From: Micromonospora inyonensis
GTDB taxonomy: Bacteria > Actinomycetota > Actinomycetes > Mycobacteriales > Micromonosporaceae
Reading direction: 5' to 3'
Assembly: GCF_900091415.1 (NCBI RefSeq)
Contig: NZ_FMHU01000001.1
Location: 2,790,001-2,854,000, forward strand
Length of the DNA stretch: 64,000 nt
The notes below the pieces were generated by a model that did no database searches, was not told where the DNA came from, and saw only the letters and a program-made list of their open reading frames with translations. The translations under genes were made by a program, and so were the position numbers. The stretch's first letter is position 1. The number at the start of each line of letters is the position of its first letter. Of the stretch, positions 1 to 8,658 are shown piece by piece.

Positions 1-1432
1 CGGCGAGGCTGGTCAGCGCGATCACCAGGGAGATCAGCAGGATAACCTGGCCGGGCAGGGCGACCGCGGCGACCCGGCCGAGCGCACCGATCACGGCGAG
101 GGTGGCGATCGCGGCCCCGAGGTCGGGCAGGGGTGGGCGGCGTACCGCCGTCGTCCCGACCAGGGTCACCCCGGCGGCCAGCAGGAGCACGACCGCCGCG
201 CCGAGCGTGGCCGGCAGGGTGTCCGCGCGCAGCAGCGCGGTGACCGCGTACGCCAGGGCGAGGGCGAGCGCCACGGCGTGCAGCGCCCAGGCCAGCTCCG
301 CCAGCCAGGGCACCGGTCGGGCCGGGGCCGCCGGCCGGACACCGGACCGGAATGCGCGGGTGTTCGTCGACGGGTCGCTGAAGACCTCGTCGGCCTCCTC
401 GGGGGCACCCTCCGGACGGGTCACGGTCCGGGCCCGGTCGGAGGCGACCGGTGACGGGACGACCGGGCGCTCGGTGGTCAGTGGGGAACGGGCCAGCCAC
501 AGGTCGATGGCGGCGACCACGGTGAAGACCAGTGCCCACCCGGTGGCCCCCCGCACCAGCCCGGAGGCGAGCAGTGGCAGCACCGGTTGCACGGCGAGCA
601 CGGCGGCGAATCGGGGCACCCGCAGGCCGGTCCAGCGGGCGTAGCCGTAGCCGACTCCGGCGGTGACCGCGAAGACGAGGCCGGCGAAGACCGTGACGGG
701 GACCGCGTCCGCGCCGGACCCGGCCACGGCGTGGAGCGCGTACCCGTCCAGCGGCACCAGGATCAACCCGACCGCGGCGATGGTCTCGGCCGTGGACACC
801 AGCGACCGCCGCGCGACCGCAGGCGCGGCGAGCAGCATCAGCGTGGTCGCGGCGAGGAGGATGAGCAGCCGGGCCAGCGCGTCCATCGAGGACGTCGCCA
901 CCCCCGCGAAGACCACCGCGGCGACGCCGATCAGCAGCGCGCCCAGGCCGAGCGGGATGTTCTGCACCTCCCGGGAGGACGCCTCCGGCGGATGCTCCGG
1001 GTCGTCCGCGTCGAGCCAGGTGGCGGTGGTGGTGGCCGGCGGGTCGTCCGGTGGTCGGTTGCCCTGGCGGGGCACCCGGGGCGGAGCGCTGGTGGAGTCC
1101 CCGGTCGGGACGTCCGTGGCGGCCCCGGTCGGTGCGCCGGGGGGCCGGCGCGGGACGCGGCGGCGGAGCACCCGACGGGTCTTGGTGGCCTGCTTCAGCT
1201 TCTCCTCGCCGGCGTGCGCGAGGATGTCCCGCTGGAAGAGCGCCGCCTGCATCTTCTGGGCGATCTGCCGCTGCTCGCGGGCGATCTCGGCGTCCCGCGC
1301 CTTCATCTCCGCGATGGACCGTTCGACCTCGGCGATGTGCGCCGCCCACTGTGGTTGCTCGGCCCCGCACACCGGGCAGCGGTGTGCCGGCTTGATCTCC
1401 CGACCACACGAGGCGCACTGGAAGCTAGCCAC
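1..1432 (-). CDS. Zinc-ribbon multi-pass membrane protein (partial, C-terminus beyond left edge)
   Basis: The gene starts at a GTG (1430-1432) with a strong GGAGGAG ribosome site seven bases upstream, and its frame stays open to the left edge, so the C-terminus is missing. The N-terminus has a four-cysteine zinc ribbon (C6, C9, C19, C22), then a charged, probably coiled-coil stretch (about residues 28-75), a Pro/Arg-rich linker, and many hydrophobic segments rich in Ala, Leu and Val from about residue 135 on. It resembles the large actinobacterial integral membrane proteins of the SCO7613 C-terminal type, whose function is unknown. The membrane location is clear; the role is not. Confidence 0.7.
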   Translation of the reverse strand, partial: MASFQCASCGREIKPAHRCPVCGAEQPQWAAHIAEVERSIAEMKARDAEIAREQRQIAQKMQAALFQRDILAHAGEEKLKQATKTRRVLRRRVPRRPPGAPTGAATDVPTGDSTSAPPRVPRQGNRPPDDPPATTTATWLDADDPEHPPEASSREVQNIPLGLGALLIGVAAVVFAGVATSSMDALARLLILLAATTLMLLAAPAVARRSLVSTAETIAAVGLILVPLDGYALHAVAGSGADAVPVTVFAGLVFAVTAGVGYGYARWTGLRVPRFAAVLAVQPVLPLLASGLVRGATGWALVFTVVAAIDLWLARSPLTTERPVVPSPVASDRARTVTRPEGAPEEADEVFSDPSTNTRAFRSGVRPAAPARPVPWLAELAWALHAVALALALAYAVTALLRADTLPATLGAAVVLLLAAGVTLVGTTAVRRPPLPDLGAAIATLAVIGALGRVAAVALPGQVILLISLVIALTSLA

Positions 1433-1627
1433 GAACAACTCCTCCGCCCGGTCGCCCCGCACTGTGGAATCCCACTGTGGCAGCATGCCCAAACCCGGCA
1501 CGGATTTCGACAGTTGTCGCCGCATCGCAGCCAGAAAAGTCGCGGACAGGCGCGGGGCCGGTCGCGGAGAGTGCTCCCCGACCGGCCCCGGTCACCTGGT
1601 CGGAGGTGTTCCGGCCAGGGGCAGGCG

Positions 1628-3055
1628 TCAGGGGCGACCCATGCCCCGGTACTCCCAGCCGGCCTGGATCCAGAGAGCCGAGTCCAGGCAGTTGCGGCCG
1701 TCCACCACCCGGCGCTCGGCGACGAGTTCGCCGAGGACGACCGGGTCGGCGTTTCGGAAGTCGGCCCACTCGGTGAGGACGCAGACCAGGTCGGCCCCGG
1801 TCACCGCCTCGTTCATGCTCGGCTGGTAGCTGAGTTCGGGCATCGCCCGGCGGGCGTTCTCCATGCCCTCCGGGTCGTAGACCCGGACGTCCGCGCCGGC
1901 CTTGCCGAGCAGCGCGGCGACGGCGAGCGCCGGGGCGTCGCGGACGTCGTCGGTGTTGGGCTTGAAGGTGGCCCCGAGCACCGCGATGCGGGTGCCGGTG
2001 AGGTCCGGGCCGGCCGGACCGTACCGGCGGCCGAGCAGGTCGGCGCTGAGTTGCAGCACCCGGCTGCGGCGGCGCAGGTTGATCAGGTCGACCTCGTGCA
2101 GGAAGCGCAGCGCCTCGCCCGCGCCCAGTTCCTGGGCGCGGGCCTGGAAGGCGCGGATGTCCTTGGGCAGGCACGCGCCACCGAAGCCGAGACCGGCCTG
2201 GAGGAAGCGGTTGCCGATCCGGGGGTCGTACCCGATGGCCCGCGCGAGCTGGGTGACGTCGCCGCCGGCGACCTCACAGACCTCGGCCATCGCGTTGATG
2301 AAGGAGATCTTGGTGGCGAGGAAGGCGTTCGCGGCGACCTTGACCAGCTCGGCGGTGGCGAAGTCGGTGACCACCAGCGGCACCTCACGGTCCTCGGTGG
2401 CGGCCAGGTCGAAGACGCCCTTGTGGGCGGCGTAGAGCATCCCGTTGGCCCACTCGCTCTTCACCCCGACCACGATCCGGTTGGGACGCAGCACGTCGTC
2501 GACGGCGAAGCCCTCCTGGAGGAACTCCGGGCTCCACGCCACCTCGACGCCCAGGTCGGGCGCGCTGTGCTTGCCGACCAGCTGCTCGACCCACTCGGCC
2601 GTGCCGACCGGCACGGTGGACTTGCCGACGATCAGTGCCTTCCGGGTGAGGTGCTGGGCCAAACTGCTCACCGACGCCTCCACGTAGGTGAGGTCGGCGC
2701 CGAGGCCGTCGGCGCGCTGCGGGGTGCCCACGCAGATGAAGTGCACGTCGCCGAACTCGGCGGTCTCGGCGATGTCGGTGCTGAACCGCAGCCGACCGGC
2801 GGCCAGGTTGCGCTTGAGCAACTCGTCCAGGCCGGGCTCGTGGATCGGCACCTCACCGGCGTTCAGCTTGGCGATCTTGTCTACGTCGACGTCGTAGCCG
2901 AGCACGTCGTAACCGAGCTCGGCGTAGCAGATGGCGTACGTCGCACCGAGGTAGCCGGTGCCGAGGAAGGTGACCCGGGGCCGCGGGGCACCGGAGGGGG
3001 GAGTCACCGCCGGGATGGCCGGCATCGGCTGGGTGTTCGGGTACGGGATCGTCAC
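1628..3055 (-). CDS. UDP-glucose 6-dehydrogenase
   Basis: Oxidises UDP-glucose to UDP-glucuronate with two NAD+, in the cytoplasm, supplying sugar for envelope polysaccharides or glycosylated metabolites. The 475-residue product has the N-terminal Rossmann motif (V-T-F-L-G-T-G-Y-L-G, about residues 28-37), the central dimerisation helix region, and the catalytic thiol in the motif G-F-G-G-A-C-L-P-K-D, with Cys295 as nucleophile. The C-terminal UDP-binding domain follows (TFKPNTDDVRDAPAL). The start is GTG 3053-3055, preceded by GGAGAA. The first 25 residues are Pro-rich and make it slightly longer than usual. It could also be a UDP-N-acetylmannosamine-type dehydrogenase, but the motifs favour UDP-glucose. 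Confidence 0.9.
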   Translation of the reverse strand: MTIPYPNTQPMPAIPAVTPPSGAPRPRVTFLGTGYLGATYAICYAELGYDVLGYDVDVDKIAKLNAGEVPIHEPGLDELLKRNLAAGRLRFSTDIAETAEFGDVHFICVGTPQRADGLGADLTYVEASVSSLAQHLTRKALIVGKSTVPVGTAEWVEQLVGKHSAPDLGVEVAWSPEFLQEGFAVDDVLRPNRIVVGVKSEWANGMLYAAHKGVFDLAATEDREVPLVVTDFATAELVKVAANAFLATKISFINAMAEVCEVAGGDVTQLARAIGYDPRIGNRFLQAGLGFGGACLPKDIRAFQARAQELGAGEALRFLHEVDLINLRRRSRVLQLSADLLGRRYGPAGPDLTGTRIAVLGATFKPNTDDVRDAPALAVAALLGKAGADVRVYDPEGMENARRAMPELSYQPSMNEAVTGADLVCVLTEWADFRNADPVVLGELVAERRVVDGRNCLDSALWIQAGWEYRGMGRP

Positions 3056-3298
3056 GCCTGTCTTCTCCGCTCGCGCTGGCGGCGCTTCGTCGCGTCGCAA
3101 TCGGCTGCGGCGCCTGGCCGGGCACCGAGTGACAATTTTGTCGTCTTCATGGTCCGCTGGCTCTGTGGGGCCGTCGAGCCAGGAGCCTACGCGCCGGTAG
3201 GGATCACCTGAACCCTGGTCGCTATCCTTCAGTCTGCGTGGTCCCTGGCCCACGAAGCCACGGTCTGCGCATGATAGCGGCGAAGGGGAGGCGCCAAC

Positions 3299-4462
3299 AT
3301 GGCCGCAGAGCAGTCGTTCGACGTCTACCGGTTGCCCGAGGAACACGAGGCGGTCCGGGAGGCGGTCCGGGAGGTCTGTGAGGCGAAGGTCGCCCCGCAC
3401 GCCGCGGAGGCCGACGAGACCGGCGAGTTCCCGAAGGCGTCGTACGACGCCCTGCGGGCCGCCGACTTCCACGCCCCGCACATCCCGGCCGAGTACGGTG
3501 GTGCCGGCGCGGACGCGCTGGCCACGGCCATCGTGATCGAGGAGGTGGCCCGCGCATGTGCCTCGTCCTCGCTGATCCCGGCGGTCAACAAGCTGGGCAC
3601 CATGCCGCTGCTGCTGGCCGGCTCCGAGGAGCTCAAGCGGCGCTACCTGACCCCGGTCGCCGCCGGGGAGGCGATGTTCTCGTACTGCCTCTCCGAGCCG
3701 GAGGCGGGTAGCGACGCGGCCTCGATGACCACCCGGGCCGTACGTGACGGGGATCACTGGGTGCTCAACGGGGTCAAGCGGTGGATCACCAACGCGGGCG
3801 TCTCGGAGTACTACACGGTATTCGCCGTGACCGATCCCACAGCCCGGTCCCGGGGGATCTCCGCCTTCGTGGTGGAGAAGTCGGACCCGGGGGTCAGCTT
3901 CGGCGCGCCGGAGAAGAAGCTCGGCGTCAAGGGCTCGCCAACCCGCGAGGTCTACTTCGACCAGGTGCGCATCCCGGCCGACCGGATCATCGGTGCCGAG
4001 GGCAGCGGCTTCGCCACCGCGATGAAGACCCTGGACCACACCCGGGTCACCATCGCCGCCCAGGCGCTCGGCATCGCGCAGGGCGCGCTCGACTACGCCA
4101 AGGGGTACGTCAAGGAGCGCAAGCAGTTCGGCAAGCCGGTGGCGGAGTTCCAGGGCATCCAGTTCATGGTCGCCGACATGGGCATGAAGTTGGAGGCGGC
4201 CCGGCAGCTCACCTACGCCGCCGCCGCCCGCTCCGAGCGCGGCGACGCCGACCTGACCTACTTCGGCGCGGCGGCGAAGTGCTTCGCCTCCGACGTCGCC
4301 ATGGAGGTCACCACCGACGCGGTGCAGCTGCTCGGCGGTTACGGCTACACCCGGGACTACCCGGTCGAGCGGATGATGCGAGACGCCAAGATCACCCAGA
4401 TCTACGAGGGCACCAACCAGGTGCAGCGCATCGTCATGGCCCGCCAGCTCCTGCGCGACTGA
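3299..4462 (+). CDS. Acyl-CoA dehydrogenase (FadE25-like)
   Basis: Flavoprotein of fatty acid beta-oxidation that introduces the alpha-beta double bond into acyl-CoA and passes electrons to electron-transfer flavoprotein. At 387 residues it is full length. It has the N-terminal helical domain, the middle beta domain ([17 protein letters not shown]), and the C-terminal helical domain with the family signature [23 protein letters not shown]. The catalytic base is Glu370 in I-Y-E-G-T-N-Q. The ATG is preceded by GGGGAGG. It diverges from the UDP-glucose dehydrogenase gene, with 243 bp between them. The N-terminal sequence resembles mycobacterial FadE25, which also lies in the wider mtrA/manB neighbourhood. 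Confidence 0.93.
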   Translation: MAAEQSFDVYRLPEEHEAVREAVREVCEAKVAPHAAEADETGEFPKASYDALRAADFHAPHIPAEYGGAGADALATAIVIEEVARACASSSLIPAVNKLGTMPLLLAGSEELKRRYLTPVAAGEAMFSYCLSEPEAGSDAASMTTRAVRDGDHWVLNGVKRWITNAGVSEYYTVFAVTDPTARSRGISAFVVEKSDPGVSFGAPEKKLGVKGSPTREVYFDQVRIPADRIIGAEGSGFATAMKTLDHTRVTIAAQALGIAQGALDYAKGYVKERKQFGKPVAEFQGIQFMVADMGMKLEAARQLTYAAAARSERGDADLTYFGAAAKCFASDVAMEVTTDAVQLLGGYGYTRDYPVERMMRDAKITQIYEGTNQVQRIVMARQLLRD

Positions 4463-4806
4463 GCGACGCACGGACCGGTCGCCGTCCGGGCGGCCGGTCG
4501 GTGTCGACCACGCGGTGCAGGTGCTCGACCAGCAGTCGACCGTGCGGGGTGAGCCGGTCACCGGCGAGCAGCAGTTCGGCGACCTCCCGACAGGCGGCCC
4601 GGGTCCGGCGGAACTCCGAGGCTGCGGGCGGCCTGGACCAGGGCGGGACGCCGGTCGGCAGCCAGGCACCAGACGGCGGCGGCGTCGTCGACCGTGCCCG
4701 CCCGGTGCCGCCGGTACGCCCGGGCACCGGCGACCACCGCGACGACCAGGGCGGAGGCCACCGTGACGGCCACCGCCCGCCGGCCCATGACGGATGGCAC
4801 TCGCAT
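4434..4806 (-). pseudogene. Small membrane-anchored protein split by a frameshift
   Basis: Two reading frames join to give one plausible protein. From ATG 4806 the first frame reads MRVPSVMGRRAVAVTVASAL, a membrane anchor, and continues to about 4625 (ADRRPALVQAARS). From there the second frame continues with RRTRAACREVAELLLAG and HGRLLVEHLHRVVDTDRP to a stop at 4434. Both halves have the G/C-ending codon bias of real genes, and neither alone looks complete. A single one-base indel near 4612-4625 would explain it, either a real mutation or a sequencing error. The 3' end overlaps the convergent acyl-CoA dehydrogenase by 29 bp. No known family recognised. Confidence 0.5.
4474..4498. terminator. 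GC-rich hairpin after acyl-CoA dehydrogenase
   Basis: The arms ACCGGTCGCC (4474-4483) and GGCGGCCGGT (4489-4498) pair with one mismatch over a 5-base loop, 12 bases after the dehydrogenase stop. There is no U-tract, as is common in high-GC actinobacteria. It could end transcription from the plus strand, although it sits inside the 3' part of the opposing frameshifted gene. Confidence 0.35.
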
Positions 4807-4985
4807 AGCGGCTGACTGTAGTAAACGACGGCCGGCCGGGATACCGCCCGCCCGGCCGGAGATCCGACCGGGCGGGCGTCCGTCGATCCACCGGGGACGG
4901 TGGCCCCGGCCGGGCCGGACGGTGTCGTCCGTCGCGTCGTCCTACGTGGCCCCTGCCGGTCGGCGTTGTCCGGCCGGGGGCCGGG

Positions 4986-5633
4986 TCAGGCGGTGTCGTC
5001 GCGTTGGCCCGCCCCGGGTGGCTGGGACCAGGGCGATGCGCCAGCGGTACGCCGGGGCAGCGGATCGGTGGCCGGCTCGTCCGGGTAGCCGAGGCTGAGC
5101 GGGGCAGTGTCCCGGTCGTCCGGGCGGGCCGGGTTGTCGAAGTCGGTCAGGGCGAAGGGCGGCTCCTCCGTCACCGGTCCGGTCTCCGCTACCGGGGCGG
5201 GAACCGGCCGGGGCCAGCGTCGCCAGCGCCCCCCGCTGAACACGGCCATCAGCAGCGCGACCCCGATCAGGAAGAGCGTGCCGTTGCGCACCGGCAGCAG
5301 CAACGGCAGCGGGTCGCCGAACACCTTCCAGTCGGCCGGTACCTGGTCGCGCACGTCGAACGGCGCGACCAACATGCCGACGTACGGGGCGACCAGCAGC
5401 AGCCCGGCGACGAGCGGCCCCAGCGGCGAGACCCGCAGCATGCCGACCAGCCCGAGCAGGAGGCCGGCGACCCCGAGGTACACCGCCGGCTCGATCAGGT
5501 TGGCCGTGTTGAACGTACCCAACTCCACCCAGCGGTCGATCGTCCGGCCTGATCCGTCCTGACCGAGGGCGACCAGTACCCAGGTGACCGGTGCCACCAC
5601 CAGACCGGCGAGGAAGCTCCAGAGATGTCGCAT
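4986..5633 (-). CDS. Four-helix membrane protein of unknown function
   Basis: A 215-residue protein with about four predicted membrane segments: residues 1-24 (LWSFLAGLVVAPVTWVLVAL), 47-68 (IEPAVYLGVAGLLLGLVGML), 70-92 (LGPLVAGLLLVAPYVGMLVA) and about 116-134 (GTLFLIGVALLMAVFSGG). A cytoplasmic tail rich in Pro, Asp and Arg (about 80 residues) follows. I do not recognise the family. The ATG is only 23 bp from the ATG of the divergent thioesterase gene, leaving no room for a separate leader and ribosome site, so leaderless transcription is likely. Confidence 0.7.
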   Translation of the reverse strand: MRHLWSFLAGLVVAPVTWVLVALGQDGSGRTIDRWVELGTFNTANLIEPAVYLGVAGLLLGLVGMLRVSPLGPLVAGLLLVAPYVGMLVAPFDVRDQVPADWKVFGDPLPLLLPVRNGTLFLIGVALLMAVFSGGRWRRWPRPVPAPVAETGPVTEEPPFALTDFDNPARPDDRDTAPLSLGYPDEPATDPLPRRTAGASPWSQPPGAGQRDDTA

Positions 5634-5656
5634 CCGCGCACCGTACCGTCTTCGTC

Positions 5657-6175
5657 ATGACCGAGCACCCCGCCGCCGCGCCCCTGGGCAAAGCGAGCTC
5701 CTACTCCCGGGTCACCCTGAGCCGGATCATGACCGCCGTGGACGTCAACCTCTACGGCACCGTGCACGGCGGCGTTCTGATGAAGTTCGTCGACGACGTC
5801 GCCGGGGCGGCGGCGGCCCGGCACAGCGGTGGCACGGCGGTCACCGCCGCGATCGACGAGATCGTCTTCGCCGAGCCGGTCCGGGTGGGCGACCTCGTGC
5901 ACGCCCACGCCCAGGTCAACTGGACCGGGCACAGCTCGATGGAGGTGGGCGTCCGGGTCGTCGCCGAACGGTGGGACTCGGCCGAGGACGAGCCGGTCCC
6001 CGTCGCCACCGCCTACCTGGTCTTCGTCGCCGTCGACGTGGGCGGCGCGCCGCGTCCGGTCCGTCCGGTGCTGCCCGAGACGTCGGAGGACGAACGCCGG
6101 TTCCGGGAGGCGGAGATCCGGCGGGCGCACCGGCTGGCCCGTCGCCGCGCCATCCAGGCCCACCGGGAGAAATGA
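5657..6175 (+). CDS. Acyl-CoA thioesterase, hotdog fold
   Basis: A 172-residue hotdog-fold thioesterase of the YciA/BACH type, which hydrolyses acyl-CoA to free acid and CoA in the cytoplasm. The signature N-L-Y-G-T-V-H-G-G-V-L-M-K-F-V-D-D lies at about residues 34-50 and holds the catalytic Asp, followed by AAIDEIVFAEPVRVGDLVHA. The C-terminal tail (FREAEIRRAHRLARRRA) is a basic helix. The ATG at 5657 fits the start of homology. There is no ribosome site because the divergent gene starts 23 bp away. Substrate cannot be inferred, but nearby acyl-CoA genes suggest fatty-acid or CoA homeostasis. Confidence 0.85.
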   Translation: MTEHPAAAPLGKASSYSRVTLSRIMTAVDVNLYGTVHGGVLMKFVDDVAGAAAARHSGGTAVTAAIDEIVFAEPVRVGDLVHAHAQVNWTGHSSMEVGVRVVAERWDSAEDEPVPVATAYLVFVAVDVGGAPRPVRPVLPETSEDERRFREAEIRRAHRLARRRAIQAHREK

Positions 6176-6226
6176 CCACACCTTCCCGCCCGCCCGCCCG
6201 GCCGCCCGGCCGCCCGCTGAGGTGCC

Positions 6227-6274
6227 TGCAGGGGCCCCTTGTTCGACAAAAAGCGGTAACAGGGGACCCCTGCA
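6227..6274 (+). repeat. Intergenic palindromic repeat, copy 1
   Basis: The outer arms TGCAGGGG (6227-6234) and CCCCTGCA (6267-6274) are perfect inverted repeats. Inside them is the core CAAAAAGCGGTAACA (6247-6261), shared with two other copies in this window (29,054-29,104 and 42,706-42,765, both reversed). It lies between the thioesterase and the acetoacetyl-CoA synthetase genes. It is probably a REP- or MITE-like element that may act as a transcription terminator. Confidence 0.75.
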
Positions 6275-6404
6275 TGCACTTTATGTGGGATGCGCACACG
6301 TCGATCAAGGCGATGGCGGCGGAGAATGGTGGGGTTGAGGTAGGGCAAGATGGCGTCACGGCCCACGCACAGCGTCGTGACGGGTCGCGGGGAGGGATGG
6401 AACC

Positions 6405-8393
6405 GTGCCTGACGTGCTCTGGAAGCCACCGGCGGACGTGCTCGAACGGTCCCGGATCGGCGACTACCTACGCTGGTTGCGGGCGCACCGGGGGCTGGAG
6501 TTCACCGACTACGCCGAGCTGTGGCAGTGGTCGGTCACCGACCTGTCAGCGTTCTGGGGCTCGGTCTGGGACTACTTCCAGGTCATCTCCCACACCCCGG
6601 CCACCGATGTGTTGGCCGACGCCACCATGCCCGGGGCGCGCTGGTTCCCCGGCGCCACCCTCAACTACGCCGAGCACGTGCTGCGGATGCCCGGCCTGGC
6701 CGACGACGACCCGGTGGTGATCGCGCACGGGCAGACCCGCGCCCCGCAGACGCTGACCGCCGCCGAGCTGCGCGAACAGGTCCGCCGGGTGGCCGCCGGC
6801 CTGCGCCGGCTCGGTGTCGGCACCGGCGACCGGGTGGCCGCGTACGCCCCGAACATCCCCGAGACGTTCGTGTTGATGCTCGCCACCACCAGCCTCGGCG
6901 CGGTCTTCTCGTCCTGCGCCCCCGAGTTCGGCACCCGCAGCGTCACCGACCGCTGGCAGCAGATCGAGCCGACGGTCCTAATCGCCGTGGACGGCTACCG
7001 GTACGGCGACAAGCCGGTCGACCGGCGGGGCGAGGTGGCCGCCATCCGGGCCGCCCTGCCGTCGCTGCGGCACACCGTCGCGATCCCGTACCTCGACCCG
7101 GCCGGCACGCCGCAGGACGGGGCGATCGGCTGGGCCGAGCTGGCCGCCGAGACCGACGAGTCGCTGACCTTCACCCCGGTGCCCTTCGACCACCCGCTTT
7201 ACGTGCTCTACTCCTCCGGCACCACCGGCCTGCCCAAGCCGATCGTGCACGGCCACGGCGGCATCCTGCTGGAGCACCTGAAGATGCTCGCCCTGCACCA
7301 CGACCTCGGTCCGGGCGATCGGTTCTTCTGGTTTACCACCACCGGCTGGATGATGTGGAACTTCCTCGTCTCCGGTCCGGCGGTCGGCGCGGCGATCGTG
7401 CTCTTCGACGGCAACCCGGGCCACCCGGATCTCGGCGCGCTGTGGCGGCTGGCCGAGGAGACCGGCATGACGTACCTCGGCACCTCACCGCCGTTCCTGC
7501 TGGCCTGCCGCAAAGCTGGCCTGGTCCCGAAGGAGGTGGCCGACCTCTCCGCGCTGCGTGGGCTCGGCTCCACCGGCGCGCCGCTGCCGCCCGAGGGCTT
7601 CACCTGGGTGTACGAGGCCGTCGGGGACAACTTCCAGCTCCAGTCGCTCTCCGGCGGTACGGATGTCTGCACCGGCTTCGTCGGCGGCGTGCCGCTGCTG
7701 CCGGTGTACCCCGGGGAGATCGCCTGCCGTGCGCTGGGCACGAAGGTCGAGGCGCGTTCGGCCGACGGCAGCCCGGTCATCGGTGAGTTGGGCGAGCTGG
7801 TGATCACCGCGCCGATGCCGAGCATGCCGGTCGGGTTCTGGAACGACCAGGACGGCAAGCGCTACCGGGAGGCGTACTTCGACTTCTATCCGGGCGTGTG
7901 GCGGCACGGCGACTGGATCACCGTCAACTCCCGGGGCGGCTGCGTGATCACCGGCCGTTCGGACGCCACCCTCAACCGGGGCGGCGTCCGGCTCGGCACC
8001 GCCGAGTTCTACTCGGTGGTCGAGGGGCTGGACGAGGTCGTCGACTCGGTGGTGGTGCACCTGGAGGACGCCGACGGCGGTGCCGGCGAGCTGCTGCTCT
8101 TCGTGGTGCTCGGCGAGGGGCTGGAGCTGGACGACACGCTCCGGAAGAAGATCGCCCGCGAGCTGCGGACCGCGCTCTCCCCCCGGCACGTGCCCGACGA
8201 GATCCACCAGGTGCGGGCGGTGCCGCGCACGCTGTCGGCCAAGAAGCTGGAGGTGCCGGTGAAGAAGATCCTCACCGGTACGCCGGTGGACTCCGCCGCC
8301 GCCAAGGGGGCCCTGGTCAACCCGGAGTCGCTGACCGCGTTCGCCGCCTTCGCCCAGCGCCGCGCCACCGACGAAGACGCCACCGTCGGCTGA
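6405..8393 (+). CDS. Acetoacetate-CoA ligase (acetoacetyl-CoA synthetase)
   Basis: Member of the ANL adenylating enzyme family that activates acetoacetate to acetoacetyl-CoA using ATP and CoA. The 662-residue length matches AacS. The N-terminus (LWKPPADVLERSRIGDYLRW) is typical of the ACS_N/AacS group. The ATP-binding P-loop YVLYSSGTTGLPKPIVHGHG is at about residues 265-284, and the C-terminal hinge region has GRSDATLNRGGVRLG. The catalytic lysine is expected in the terminal TLSAKKLEVPVKK motif. The start is GTG 6405 with GGAGGG upstream. It may let the cell recover ketone bodies or polyhydroxybutyrate breakdown products. An acetyl- or propionyl-CoA synthetase is less likely. Confidence 0.9.
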   Translation: MPDVLWKPPADVLERSRIGDYLRWLRAHRGLEFTDYAELWQWSVTDLSAFWGSVWDYFQVISHTPATDVLADATMPGARWFPGATLNYAEHVLRMPGLADDDPVVIAHGQTRAPQTLTAAELREQVRRVAAGLRRLGVGTGDRVAAYAPNIPETFVLMLATTSLGAVFSSCAPEFGTRSVTDRWQQIEPTVLIAVDGYRYGDKPVDRRGEVAAIRAALPSLRHTVAIPYLDPAGTPQDGAIGWAELAAETDESLTFTPVPFDHPLYVLYSSGTTGLPKPIVHGHGGILLEHLKMLALHHDLGPGDRFFWFTTTGWMMWNFLVSGPAVGAAIVLFDGNPGHPDLGALWRLAEETGMTYLGTSPPFLLACRKAGLVPKEVADLSALRGLGSTGAPLPPEGFTWVYEAVGDNFQLQSLSGGTDVCTGFVGGVPLLPVYPGEIACRALGTKVEARSADGSPVIGELGELVITAPMPSMPVGFWNDQDGKRYREAYFDFYPGVWRHGDWITVNSRGGCVITGRSDATLNRGGVRLGTAEFYSVVEGLDEVVDSVVVHLEDADGGAGELLLFVVLGEGLELDDTLRKKIARELRTALSPRHVPDEIHQVRAVPRTLSAKKLEVPVKKILTGTPVDSAAAKGALVNPESLTAFAAFAQRRATDEDATVG

Positions 8394-8460
8394 GACCAAG
8401 GTTGACCAAGCGGTGTGGGAGAGATCAGTCCGCCGAGCCTCTGCGTTCGACCTGTAACGG

Positions 8461-8658
8461 TCAGGAGCGGATGCTGCGGCTCTTGAGTCCTTCGATGAAA
8501 GTGGTCCAGCCGCCCGGCGTGAAGGTCAGAACCGGACCGGCAAGGTCTTTGCTGTCGCGGACTCCGACGATATCCGGCAGGTTGTCGGCGACCTCGACGC
8601 AATTGCCCGAGCCGCTGCGGTTCGATTTGCGCCAGTTTGCGTGCTTCAGATCAGGCAT
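8461..8658 (-). CDS. DUF397 domain protein
   Basis: A 65-residue protein that consists only of a DUF397 domain: WRKSNRSGSGNCVEVADNL, then VGVRDSKDLAGPVLTFTPGG and a C-terminal W-x-x-F-I. DUF397 proteins are abundant in actinomycetes and almost always follow an XRE regulator with a DUF5753 C-terminus. The Streptomyces pair Scr1/Scr2 behaves like a toxin-antitoxin set, in which the DUF397 protein is neutralised by the regulator. Here its ATG overlaps the end of that regulator gene by 8 bp, so the two are co-translated. Its exact activity is unknown. Confidence 0.88.
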   Translation of the reverse strand: MPDLKHANWRKSNRSGSGNCVEVADNLPDIVGVRDSKDLAGPVLTFTPGGWTTFIEGLKSRSIRS

